From contig NZ_JAIGNP010000001.1 in NCBI RefSeq assembly GCF_019711535.1, positions 620,001-684,000 on the forward strand: a stretch of 64,000 nt of DNA, in the 5' to 3' direction. The position numbers and the translations under genes were made by a program. The DNA is from Qipengyuania aestuarii (GTDB taxonomy: Bacteria; Pseudomonadota; Alphaproteobacteria; Sphingomonadales; Sphingomonadaceae). Positions 16,310 through 24,410 of this stretch are shown in pieces (the first letter of the stretch is position 1; every line of letters starts with the position of its first letter). The notes beneath the pieces are model-generated. The model was not told the DNA's origin. It was given only the letters and a program-made list of their open reading frames with translations, and did not search any database.

Positions 16310-18742
16310 TCAGCCCCCCGAATTTTGGAAGGCGTTCTTGGTCTTCAGACTGGGCTTTTCCGCCCATGGCTCCTCCGGCCAGCGATGCTTGGGATAGCGG
16401 CCCTTCATGTCCTTGCGCACATCGTCCCAGCTGCCGCGCCAGAAACCGGGCAGATCGCGGGTCGCCTGGATCGGCCTTCCGGCAGGGCTGGTGAGCTTGA
16501 GCAGCAGCGGCGTGCGCCCGACCATCGGATGCCGTTCGAGCCCGAACAGCGCCTGCACACGCACTTCCACGCTGGGCGCATCGTCGCCGGTGTAATCGAT
16601 CCGGTGCGTCGTGCCTGCAGGGGAGGTGAATTCGCGCGGCGCCTCGGTATCGAGCCGCTGCCGGTCGTTCCAGTCGAGGAGGTTGAGCAAGGCCTCGACC
16701 AGCTTCCCCTTCGGAATGTCCAGATCGCGGCGACCCTCGAGCAGGGGCGCCAGCCATAATTCGGTGCTGCTTGCGAGCGCCTCGTCACCAAATGCCTCCA
16801 GTCCGATGAAGCTCGCCCTCGCCCGCAGCTCTGCCGGGAGCAGTTTTGCCGGGTTTTCCAGAGCCTTTTCCACAAGGCTGTCCACAATAGCCTGACGGTC
16901 GGGTTCGGGATCGGGTCCGCTGGCCAGTGTAATCGCCCCGAGCCTGCGTTCGACCAGAGCTTCGATCCGCTCGCCCTTCCAGCTCAGCACCTTGCGCCGC
17001 TCCATCCGATCGGCCAGCCAGCGCTCCAGATCCGCTTCCTCCAGCCGCATGGCCGAGGTGATGCGCGCGCCCTTTGCCTGCCCCTGCGCATCGCCGATGA
17101 CGAGAAAATCGGCGCGGGCCAGCGGTGAGGCGGGATCGAGCATGAAGCCGCGTCCGCCAGAGGCGATCCAGTGCTCGCCCGAAGCGCCGCGCCGCCTGGC
17201 AATAAAGTCGGGACGACCTGCCGCGAGGAGGATGGCGGGCGGCACGTCTGAAACCGTACGTGCCGAGCCATCACCTAACAGGCGGTCAGCCTGCGCAGCC
17301 CACCGTCCCGCCAGCTTCCGGCTCGCCTCCGCGCGCGGGCCGCGGTCGCCGTTCCAGCGCGAGAGCCGCGCTTCCATATCCTCGCCCCGCCCGCCGAGGC
17401 CGCGTTCCTGCAGCAAGAGCGCCAGCCGCGCGGACAGTTCCGCCTGACCAAGCTCGGCCCCGAACAGCACCATGGCCGCCGCCGAGGGATCGAGCGGCAA
17501 GCTCGCCAGTTTCTCGCCGAAGGCCGTGATGCGCCCCTCGGCATCGAGCGCGCCCAAACCCTGCAAGCTGAGACGCGCCGCCGACACCGAAGCTTCCGGC
17601 GGTGGGTCCAGCCATTGCAGGCTGGCAGGATCCGCCGTGCCCCATTTCGCAAGATTCAGCACCAAGGGCGCAAGGTCGGCGGTTTCCATCTCCGGCGGAT
17701 CGAAGCGGGGCCTGCCGCCGTGGCCGCCCTCTTCCCACAGGCGATAGGCGACACCGGGCCCCTGCCGCGCCGCGCGCCCCGCGCGCTGTGCCGCCGCAGC
17801 TTGGCTGGCGCGGTGGGTGACGAGATGCGTGGTCCCCGCCGCCCGGTCAAATTCGGCGCGCCGCGCAAGCCCTGCATCCACCACCACCGATACTCCGTCG
17901 AGCGTCAGTGAGGTTTCCGCGATCGCGGTGGCCAACACGATTCGGCGCCGTCCGCCGGGATCGGGGCGGATGGCCGCGCGCTGATCGGCGGGCTGGACCT
18001 GCCCATGCAGCGGCAAGACCAGCGCCTTGGGCAGCCGCTCCTCCAGCCTTTCGCGGGTCCGTTCGATTTCGCCGACGCCGGGCAGGAAGGCGAGGATGTC
18101 GCCCTCCTCTTCGCGCCAGGCGGCGGCGATGGCTGCCGTCATGGCGTCTTCCACTCGCACCTGCGGGGACGAGCCGAGCCAGCGGATGGCGAGCGGATAG
18201 GCCCGCCCTTCGCTCTCGATGACCTGCGTGCCCTCTCCCATCAACGTGGCGAAACGCGACCCGTCGATGGTGGCCGACATGACCAGCACGCGCAGATCGT
18301 CCCGCAACACGCCCTGCGTTTCGAGTGCCAGCGCCAACCCCAGATCGCTGTCGAGATGGCGCTCATGCGCTTCGTCGAACAGGACGGCTGAAACGCCTTC
18401 CAGCTCGGGGTCGGCGAGGATCGTGTTCACGAAAATCGCCTCGGTAACCACGAGCACGCGGGTCCGGGCCGAACGCTTGCTGTCGAGGCGGGTGAGGTAA
18501 CCCACCGTCTCGCCCGGCTTTTCGCCGAGCAGCTGCGCCATGCGTTCGGCTGCGGCGCGCGCGGCAACGCGGCGCGGCGAAGTCAGGATCACGGTGCCCT
18601 TGCACCAGTCCTCGTCCAGCAGCGCCGGAGCGACCGCCGTGGTCTTGCCCGCACCGGGCGGCGCGACCAGCACGGCGCCGTTGCTGTCACGCAGGGCGCC
18701 GAGCAGATCGGGCAGGACGGAAAAGATGGGAAGGTCGGACAC
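16310..18742 (-). CDS. hrpB: ATP-dependent helicase HrpB
   Basis: 810-residue DEAH/RHA-type helicase. Walker A is PPGAGKTTAV, motif II DEAH occurs within LFDEAHERHLDSDLG, motif III is SATIDG, and motif VI lies in QAAAAQRAGRAARQGPG. The C-terminal HrpB-specific domain ends with WRGSWDDVRKDMKGRYPKHRWPE, the strong diagnostic of this subfamily. It begins with GTG at 18742. RNA or nucleic-acid remodelling is inferred; the cellular substrate in Alphaproteobacteria is not established. Confidence 0.93.
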   Translation of the reverse strand: MSDLPIFSVLPDLLGALRDSNGAVLVAPPGAGKTTAVAPALLDEDWCKGTVILTSPRRVAARAAAERMAQLLGEKPGETVGYLTRLDSKRSARTRVLVVTEAIFVNTILADPELEGVSAVLFDEAHERHLDSDLGLALALETQGVLRDDLRVLVMSATIDGSRFATLMGEGTQVIESEGRAYPLAIRWLGSSPQVRVEDAMTAAIAAAWREEEGDILAFLPGVGEIERTRERLEERLPKALVLPLHGQVQPADQRAAIRPDPGGRRRIVLATAIAETSLTLDGVSVVVDAGLARRAEFDRAAGTTHLVTHRASQAAAAQRAGRAARQGPGVAYRLWEEGGHGGRPRFDPPEMETADLAPLVLNLAKWGTADPASLQWLDPPPEASVSAARLSLQGLGALDAEGRITAFGEKLASLPLDPSAAAMVLFGAELGQAELSARLALLLQERGLGGRGEDMEARLSRWNGDRGPRAEASRKLAGRWAAQADRLLGDGSARTVSDVPPAILLAAGRPDFIARRRGASGEHWIASGGRGFMLDPASPLARADFLVIGDAQGQAKGARITSAMRLEEADLERWLADRMERRKVLSWKGERIEALVERRLGAITLASGPDPEPDRQAIVDSLVEKALENPAKLLPAELRARASFIGLEAFGDEALASSTELWLAPLLEGRRDLDIPKGKLVEALLNLLDWNDRQRLDTEAPREFTSPAGTTHRIDYTGDDAPSVEVRVQALFGLERHPMVGRTPLLLKLTSPAGRPIQATRDLPGFWRGSWDDVRKDMKGRYPKHRWPEEPWAEKPSLKTKNAFQNSGG

Positions 18743-18771
18743 GCGAGCGCCCTAGCCGCAAACCGCCGGAA

Positions 18772-19788
18772 TCAATATCCCCGCGATACCGAGAACAGCG
18801 CCGCCTGGACCATGGCCTGCCGCGCCTTGCCATCAGGAAAGATCGACAGCGCATCGATGGCGCGCTGCGCGAAATGGCGGGCGCGCGCCTTGGTATCGGC
18901 CACGGCGTTGTGCCGTTCGATCAGGCGGATCGCTTCGTCGAGATCGTCGTCCGAGGTGCGGAAACCGGCAATGGCCGCTTTCCAGAATTCCCGCTCTTCC
19001 TCGGTACCTCGGGCATAAGCCAGGATCACCGGCAGCGTCATCTTGCCTTCGCGGAAATCGTCGCCCCGGTCCTTGCCCATTTCGGCAGCATTCGAATCGT
19101 AATCGAGCGCATCGTCCACCAGCTGGAAGGCCACGCCCAGATTGCGGCCGTATTCGTCGAGCGCTTTTTCCTCTTCCTCGCTCCGTTCCGCGACCACGGC
19201 CGCAATGCGGCTGGCGGCCGCGAACAGCGCGGCGGTCTTGGCGCGAATGATGTGGAGGTAGCGTTCCTCGCTCGTGTCGATCTTGCGCTGGGCGGTCAGC
19301 TGGTCGACCTCGCCTTCGGCGATGATCGCGCTGGCACCGGACAGGATCTTGAGGACCTTCAGACTGCCATCTTCGGTCATCAGTTCGAAGCTGCGGCTGA
19401 ACAGGAAATCGCCCACCAGCACGGTGGCGGGATTGCCGAAGATGATATTGGCCGCCGCCTTGCCGCGCCGCAGGTCGCTGCCGTCGACGACATCGTCATG
19501 CAGCAGCGTGGCGGTGTGGATGAATTCGACAGCGGCCGCGAGCCGGTAATGGCGCGTGCCGCTGTAGCCGACCAGTTCGGCACCGGCGAGCGTGAGCATC
19601 GGGCGCAGGCGCTTGCCGCCGCCCGAGATGAGGTGGCCGGCCAGGGCGGGAATGAGCGGCACTTCGCTCTGCATCCGATCGAGGATGACCTGATTGACCT
19701 GATTCATACCCTGCGCGGTGAGCGCCAGCATGGGCTCGATCGAGGGTTGCGGAGCCTTGCGCGGCAGGGGAACAACGTCTGCTGTCAT
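18772..19788 (-). CDS. ispB: All-trans polyprenyl (octa/decaprenyl) diphosphate synthase
   Basis: 338-residue long-chain trans-prenyltransferase that builds the isoprenoid tail of ubiquinone. Both aspartate-rich motifs are present: the first in HDDVVDGSDLRRG and the second in QLVDDALDYD. Also present are GGGKRLRPML near residue 56 and the GKDRGDDFREGKMTLPV segment. Chain length (C40-C50) cannot be told by eye; ubiquinone-10 would be expected in this family. It is divergent from the chorismate mutase gene with about 67 bp between them, so two aromatic/quinone-precursor genes share a promoter region. Confidence 0.93.
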   Translation of the reverse strand: MTADVVPLPRKAPQPSIEPMLALTAQGMNQVNQVILDRMQSEVPLIPALAGHLISGGGKRLRPMLTLAGAELVGYSGTRHYRLAAAVEFIHTATLLHDDVVDGSDLRRGKAAANIIFGNPATVLVGDFLFSRSFELMTEDGSLKVLKILSGASAIIAEGEVDQLTAQRKIDTSEERYLHIIRAKTAALFAAASRIAAVVAERSEEEEKALDEYGRNLGVAFQLVDDALDYDSNAAEMGKDRGDDFREGKMTLPVILAYARGTEEEREFWKAAIAGFRTSDDDLDEAIRLIERHNAVADTKARARHFAQRAIDALSIFPDGKARQAMVQAALFSVSRGY

Positions 19789-19855
19789 GTCTGCTTGGCC
19801 ATGTCCTGCCTAAGCTTTCTTGGCAAGAGAAGCTTTCTCGCTAATCTGGCAAGCA

Positions 19856-20164
19856 ATGACGCAGGACGCGCAACACTCCGCCGCCGAAGACGCCACGCTG
19901 GCAGGCTTCCGCAAGAGCATCGACAATATCGATGCCGCTCTGGTCCATATGCTGGCCGAGCGTTTCCGCATCACGCAAGCCGTTGGCGAATATAAGGCCA
20001 GGGCCACCCTGCCCCCCGCCGATCCGGCGCGGGAAAAGGAACAGATCGCCCGGCTGCGGCGGCTGGCCGAGGAAAGCCAGCTCGACCCCGAGTTCACCGA
20101 AAAATTCCTGCGCTTCATCATCGACGAAGTCATTCGCCATCACGAACAGGCGCGCCGAAGCTAA
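19856..20164 (+). CDS. Chorismate mutase (AroQ class, monofunctional)
   Basis: 102 residues, all-helical AroQ-class chorismate mutase converting chorismate to prephenate for Phe/Tyr synthesis. Helix 1 holds FRKSIDNIDAALVHMLAERF with the active-site Arg and Asp. The Lys/Arg of the second segment are in AVGEYKARA, and the C-terminal helix carries EFTEKFLRFIIDEVIRHH. I chose ATG 19856; the open frame extends to 19820 but without better ribosome-binding signals. There is no attached prephenate dehydratase domain. It is divergent from ispB. Confidence 0.88.
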   Translation: MTQDAQHSAAEDATLAGFRKSIDNIDAALVHMLAERFRITQAVGEYKARATLPPADPAREKEQIARLRRLAEESQLDPEFTEKFLRFIIDEVIRHHEQARRS

Positions 20165-20172
20165 CTAGCGGA

Positions 20173-20940
20173 TCACTCGATTTGGGTGTTGCGCCGGATG
20201 CCGGGCTCCCGCCTGACCGACTGATTGCGAACTGCGGGGCGCTGCGGCTCGACCCGGCGCGGCGCGTCCTGTCTCGGTTGGGCACGGGCTCGCGGTGCGC
20301 GGGTCGGGGTCACCGACTGGCGCTCTGGCCGCGGAGCTGCGCGCTGTTCGCGCCGCTCTTGGCGCGCCTGGGAGCGGGCGGCCGCTTCTGCCGCCTTGCG
20401 AACGAGGCCGTCCGCAAAGCCGTTACGCCGCTTGCCTTCATGCTCCTCGCGCTGGTCTCGCCGATCGCGATGGCCGCGCCTGTCGTCACGGTCCCGGCGG
20501 TCGTCACGATAGCGGTGCCCGCGATCGTAGCGGTCGTCACGGTGGCGGCGGTCGGCGCGGTGGCCGCGCCTCCGGTAATCGCGGTAGTAGCCGTCGTGGC
20601 CGCGCGAATATCCGTCCCAGTTCTCGTGATACCTGCGGTGGGCGCCGCGCCGGGCCATCCAGTAATGGCGCAGGCGGTCGTTCCAGTGATGACGGGCCCC
20701 GCGGCGGTCGTAGACATACTGTCCGGCGCCGGGGTAATAATAGTCGTCATACCAGCCGTAATAGGGATCGTAATACGGGTCACCATATCCCGAACCGTAC
20801 CCGGTGCCGACGCCCACGCCGACCGAAACGCCCGATCCATAGGGATCGAGCATGGTCGAACAGGCCGAGAGGCCGAGACCGGCAGCGATGACCACGCCCA
20901 TGCGCAGGGCAAGCGATTTCCTGGGGGCTTTGTTATCCAT
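20173..20940 (-). CDS. Arg/Tyr-rich lipoprotein of unknown function
   Basis: 255 residues starting at ATG 20940. The signal peptide has lipobox LGLSAC. The mature part begins with a Gly/Tyr/Asp-rich segment (DPYYDPYYGWYDDYYYPG), continues as an extremely basic Arg/Asp/His-rich region of RDDRRDRD-like repeats, and ends in an Arg/Pro/Gln-rich tail. It resembles other low-complexity alphaproteobacterial envelope proteins, sometimes annotated as RcnB-like, but I see no clear domain. Possible roles are electrostatic binding to nucleic acid or polyanionic surface polymers. It is convergent with the chorismate mutase gene. The reading frame is open beyond 20940, but only this start gives a lipoprotein. 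Confidence 0.65.
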   Translation of the reverse strand: MDNKAPRKSLALRMGVVIAAGLGLSACSTMLDPYGSGVSVGVGVGTGYGSGYGDPYYDPYYGWYDDYYYPGAGQYVYDRRGARHHWNDRLRHYWMARRGAHRRYHENWDGYSRGHDGYYRDYRRRGHRADRRHRDDRYDRGHRYRDDRRDRDDRRGHRDRRDQREEHEGKRRNGFADGLVRKAAEAAARSQARQERREQRAAPRPERQSVTPTRAPRARAQPRQDAPRRVEPQRPAVRNQSVRREPGIRRNTQIE

Positions 20941-20984
20941 GAGTCGTTGTATATCGGCGCCGGATTGAACGGGCCGTGAACCTG

Positions 20985-22424
20985 CTAGGCCGCGCGCGGC
21001 AGCCGCAGGACCACCATCAACCCGCCCAGATCCTCGCTTTCGCCGAGTTCGACCTGACCGGAATAGATTTGCGCGACATCGCGCACGATGGCGAGGCCGA
21101 GCCCGGTGCCGGGCTTGCCCGTATCCAGCCGCGCGCCGCGATCGAAGATGCGCGTGCGGTCGGCCTCGGGAATGCCCATGCCGTCGTCTTCCACCCAGAT
21201 GGCGCATAAATCCGCCTCGGGTTCGGCATCGACGGTGACGAAAACGCTGCCGCCGCCATATTTCGCCGCATTCTCGATGAGATTGCCGAGAATTTCATCG
21301 AGATCCTGCCGTTCGATGGCGACACTCGCGCTCTTGTTGCCGTCGAGATCCAGCCGGGCGTCCTCATAAATGCGGGTGACCGCGCGCAGGACGCTTTCCG
21401 CGCTGGGCCAGACTGCGGCGCGGGCGTGGCCCGAAGCCCGGCGGCCCACTGCGCGGGCGCGGGCCAGATGGTGCTCTACATGGCGCTGCATGGTCCGCGT
21501 TTCGCGGCATACCAGATCGGACAGCTTGGGATCGTGCGCGGTGGCGGCGTTGGTCAGCACAGTCAGCGGGGTTTTCAGCGCATGGGCGAGATTGCCCGCA
21601 TGCATGCGCGCTTCCTCGGCCTGCCTTTCGCTATGGGCGAGCAGCGAATTGATTTCCTCCACCAGCGGCTCGACCTCGAGCGGCAGCGGCTCGTCGATCC
21701 GGTTGGCGCCTTCGGACCGCATCGCCTGGATCGCGGCCCTGACCCGCCGCAGCGGCGACAGGCCGTAATAGCTCTGGAGCACCGCCATGATCAGCAGGCC
21801 GAGGCCGAGCGCGACAAAGCTCCACACGAGAATGGAACGAATACGCCGGACCTGCGCGTCCATTTCCTCACGCGCGGACGCCACGGCGAAGGTCCAGCGC
21901 GTGTCGCTATCGGGCAGGATGATGCTGCGTTCGGCGATGCGCAAAGGTTCGTCGGGAAACTGTTCGCTGTCGTAGAAATGGGCGTCGTCATCGACATGCT
22001 CGCCATCGAGCTGGAGCGTGCGGTCCCACAGGCTGCGGCTGGGATAAGGATCGCGGCCCGGCCCGCTGATCTGCCAGTAAACGCCGCTGTTCACTTCCAG
22101 AAAGCGCTGGTCGCCGAGTGAGCGATAAAAGCGGACATCGCCCCAGTCGTCCACCTCGGCGGAGGCGATGAGGGCGGTCAGGACATATTCCAGCTGATCG
22201 TCGAAATTGCGCTGCACCTGCCCGGTCAGCGTTCGCTCCAGCGCGAAGCCGCCGCCGAGCAGCAGCACGGTGATCCAGATGGCGGCGATCGCCATCATGC
22301 GCGCTGCAAGGCTGCGCCGCGGCCCGTGCCGATCGTTCAGGACGACGGGCTGGCCGTCTGAGGCGGGCGCAGATGCGTCCCCGGCAGGAGAACCCGCCGC
22401 CGGACGCACCTCGTCCGCCACTTC
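20985..22424 (-). CDS. Sensor histidine kinase (PhoQ-like)
   Basis: About 479 residues. Topology is one membrane helix (MMAIAAIWITVLLLGGGF), a periplasmic domain of about 130 residues rich in Asp/Glu, and a second helix (ILVWSFVALGLGLLIMAVL), then HAMP, HisKA with NLAHALKTPLTVL, and an ATPase with N-box GNLIENAAKYG, G1 VEDDGMGIPE and G2 GTGLGLAIV. The acidic sensor loop is reminiscent of PhoQ and would fit divalent cation or peptide sensing (inference). The start is uncertain: GTG 22424 lies 1 bp after the regulator stop, while an ATG at 22478 would overlap it by 53 bp. Confidence 0.88.
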   Translation of the reverse strand, partial: EVADEVRPAAGSPAGDASAPASDGQPVVLNDRHGPRRSLAARMMAIAAIWITVLLLGGGFALERTLTGQVQRNFDDQLEYVLTALIASAEVDDWGDVRFYRSLGDQRFLEVNSGVYWQISGPGRDPYPSRSLWDRTLQLDGEHVDDDAHFYDSEQFPDEPLRIAERSIILPDSDTRWTFAVASAREEMDAQVRRIRSILVWSFVALGLGLLIMAVLQSYYGLSPLRRVRAAIQAMRSEGANRIDEPLPLEVEPLVEEINSLLAHSERQAEEARMHAGNLAHALKTPLTVLTNAATAHDPKLSDLVCRETRTMQRHVEHHLARARAVGRRASGHARAAVWPSAESVLRAVTRIYEDARLDLDGNKSASVAIERQDLDEILGNLIENAAKYGGGSVFVTVDAEPEADLCAIWVEDDGMGIPEADRTRIFDRGARLDTGKPGTGLGLAIVRDVAQIYSGQVELGESEDLGGLMVVLRLPRAA

Positions 22425-22425
22425 G

Positions 22426-23106
22426 TTACGAAGCGCGGGGCGCGTCGGCGGGGTCGTCGAGGCTGTAACCCAGTCCACGGATGGTTGTGATCACGTCTGC
22501 ACCCAGCTTCTTGCGGATACGCGTGACGAAGACTTCGATGGTGTTCGAATCGCGATCGAAATCCTGGTCGTAGATATGTTCGATCAGTTCGGTGCGGCTG
22601 ACCACCTTGCCCTTGTGGTGCATGAGATAGCTCAGCAGCTTGTATTCCTGGGCGGTCAGCTTGACCGGCTCGCCCGCTAGAGTGACGCGGCCCGAGCGCG
22701 TGTCCAGCCGGACCTGCCCCGCCGTCAGCTCGCTGGAGGTATTGCCCGAAGCACGGCGGATGAGCGCGCGCAGGCGGGCGATAAGCTCTTCGGTCTGGAA
22801 CGGCTTGGCGAGATAATCGTCCGCCCCGGCATCGAGACCGGCGACCTTGTCCGACCAGCTGTCGCGCGCCGTAAGCACCAGCACGGGGAACTTGCGTCCC
22901 TCCTTGCGCCACATGCCCAGCACGGTCAGCCCGTCAATTTCGGGCAGGCCGAGATCAAGGATGACGGCATCGTAATCTTCGGTAGACCCGAGGAAATGGC
23001 CGTCTTCGCCGTCGGTCGAAAGGTCGACTGCATAGCCGTTCCCTTCGAGCGTTGTCTTGAGCTGCAGGCCGAGCGTCGGCTCGTCCTCGACGATCAGGAT
23101 TCTCAT
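22426..23106 (-). CDS. OmpR/PhoP-family response regulator
   Basis: 226 residues. The receiver domain has acidic residues in VEDEP, the phospho-acceptor Asp51 (VILDLGLPEIDG), and the conserved Thr and Lys of LVLTARDSWSDKVAG. The C-terminal winged-helix DNA-binding domain follows from about residue 130, with typical EYKLLSYLMHHKGKVVSRTELIEHIYD and SNTIEVFVTRIRKKLG. It is immediately upstream of and coupled to the histidine kinase, so the pair is a complete two-component system. Upstream is a PepSY protein on the same strand. Confidence 0.95.
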   Translation of the reverse strand: MRILIVEDEPTLGLQLKTTLEGNGYAVDLSTDGEDGHFLGSTEDYDAVILDLGLPEIDGLTVLGMWRKEGRKFPVLVLTARDSWSDKVAGLDAGADDYLAKPFQTEELIARLRALIRRASGNTSSELTAGQVRLDTRSGRVTLAGEPVKLTAQEYKLLSYLMHHKGKVVSRTELIEHIYDQDFDRDSNTIEVFVTRIRKKLGADVITTIRGLGYSLDDPADAPRAS

Positions 23107-23191
23107 GAATTTCCGTCCTCGCTAATAATCTTGCGCGTGTCGTTCATGTAGATGAACGCGTCAAGATGAACGAGGTTTCGGATGGTGGAAT

Positions 23192-23497
23192 TCAGTTGCT
23201 GCGGCGCAGGACGCGGCCGGTGCGCGCATCCACATCCACATAGATGACCCGGCCCTCGCGAATGAACTTGAGGCGATAGGCCATGGCCGTGGAATCGTAG
23301 TCGAAGCCAAGGTATTCCGCGCCCTTCATCTGCGGCAGGATGCGGTTTTCGATTTCCCGGGCGCGCAGGATATTGCCTGCACGCATTTCCTTGCGCGCCT
23401 CGCCCTGGTCGGAGCGACGCTGCGCTTCCGCAGGTGTAGCGGCAATCGGTCCGGCGATCAGGCCGAAGGCGAGCAAGGATGCGATAACCTGTTTCAT
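23192..23497 (-). CDS. Periplasmic PepSY-domain protein
   Basis: 101 residues. A signal peptide (MKQVIASLLAFGLIAGPIAATPAEA) is followed by a single PepSY-like domain ending IYVDVDARTGRVLRRS. Small PepSY proteins are common just upstream of PhoPQ-type systems and may bind or inhibit an extracytoplasmic partner such as the kinase sensor domain. Here it is co-directional with the regulator and kinase, with an 85 bp gap, so it may be part of the operon or a target of the system. Confidence 0.85.
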   Translation of the reverse strand: MKQVIASLLAFGLIAGPIAATPAEAQRRSDQGEARKEMRAGNILRAREIENRILPQMKGAEYLGFDYDSTAMAYRLKFIREGRVIYVDVDARTGRVLRRSN

Positions 23498-23559
23498 GAT
23501 GCCGTTCTGACTAATCGAACGGCATTGAACAAGGTGTGAATGTGGCGATGTGCCCGTGT

Positions 23560-24279
23560 TCAGCGGGTCATCTCGTATTTAACCGAGATGCTTACTCCGG
23601 TCGAAATGGTGCCCGGTTCGACCGGTGCGGATTCGTCCATCGCCTTCAACCGGCTTCCCGTAACCACGATGGGCTGCGGGCCGGAGCGGCCCTGAACGCT
23701 CTCGCTGATCTCGAGCAGGCGGACGTTGGAATATCCCGCCAGCGAGGCATATTCACGGGCCTGCGCCTCGGCGCGCTGGAGCGCGGCACGGCGGGCGGCG
23801 ACCTTGGCGCGCTCATCGTTCTCCAGACCGAAGACGGGGCCGTTGAGATCGGTTGCGCCGGCCACCACCAGGGCATCTAGCACTTCGCCGGTCTCGTCGA
23901 TCTCGCGCAGCTTCACGGTCACGCGGTTGCTGGCCCGATAGCCGCGAAAGATCTGTTCCTGGCGCTGCTGGTCGTAATCGTACCGCGCGTTGAGATTGAT
24001 GCTGCTGGTCTGGATATCGCGCTCTGCTACGCCCAGCGATTTGATCCGGTCGATCACTGCGCGCATCGCCCGTGAATTCTGGCGCAGGGCCTCCACCGCA
24101 TTGGGCGCTTCGCTGCTGACCCCGGCACTGACAGTGACCATGTCGGGCGCTGCGTCCACTTCCTCCAGCACATTCAGTTCGACCACCGGGCCGGTGGCGG
24201 CGATCTGGATTTCGGCAGCCTGCGCTGTCATAGGCAAGGCGGCCGCGAATGCGAAGGCGGGAATGGCGTAACGGATCAT
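23560..24279 (-). CDS. SIMPL-domain (DUF541) periplasmic protein
   Basis: 239 residues, start ATG 24279 behind AGGAG. It has a signal peptide ending PMTAQAAE, then the SIMPL/DUF541 fold: VSAGVSSEAPNAVEALRQNS, AVIDRIKSLGVAERDIQTSSINL, VTVKLREIDETGEVLD, and ARRAALQRAEAQAREYASLAG. Family members such as BP26/YggE are periplasmic, form oligomeric rings, and are linked to oxidative stress. Convergent or divergent neighbours give no further clue. A GGAAC-N17-CGTA element upstream resembles an extracytoplasmic-function sigma promoter. Confidence 0.88.
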   Translation of the reverse strand: MIRYAIPAFAFAAALPMTAQAAEIQIAATGPVVELNVLEEVDAAPDMVTVSAGVSSEAPNAVEALRQNSRAMRAVIDRIKSLGVAERDIQTSSINLNARYDYDQQRQEQIFRGYRASNRVTVKLREIDETGEVLDALVVAGATDLNGPVFGLENDERAKVAARRAALQRAEAQAREYASLAGYSNVRLLEISESVQGRSGPQPIVVTGSRLKAMDESAPVEPGTISTGVSISVKYEMTR

Positions 24280-24323
24280 GGGCAAACTCCTGTTGTCTGA
24301 CGCGTCTTTCGTCTTGGCTGCTT

Positions 24324-24349
24324 TACGCACAGCTGAACAAAGCTGTTCC
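24324..24349 (-). promoter_or_regulatory. Possible EcfG-type stress promoter for the SIMPL gene
   Basis: On the minus strand GGAAC (24345-24349) and CGTA (24324-24327) are separated by 17 bp, 45 bp before the SIMPL start. The alphaproteobacterial general-stress sigma factor EcfG prefers GGAAC-N16/17-CGTT, so the -10 differs by one base. Confidence 0.3.
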
Positions 24350-24410
24350 GCGAAATACTTTGCGGCAAAGAAAAGGGCCGGATATCGACGGGCTCAATAG
24401 GGGGACGCCA

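Noticed and set aside
20182..20979. Plus-strand frame with repeated valine/alanine stretches
   Set aside because: It is antisense to the Arg-rich lipoprotein; the hydrophobic repeats arise from the complement of arginine/aspartate codons.
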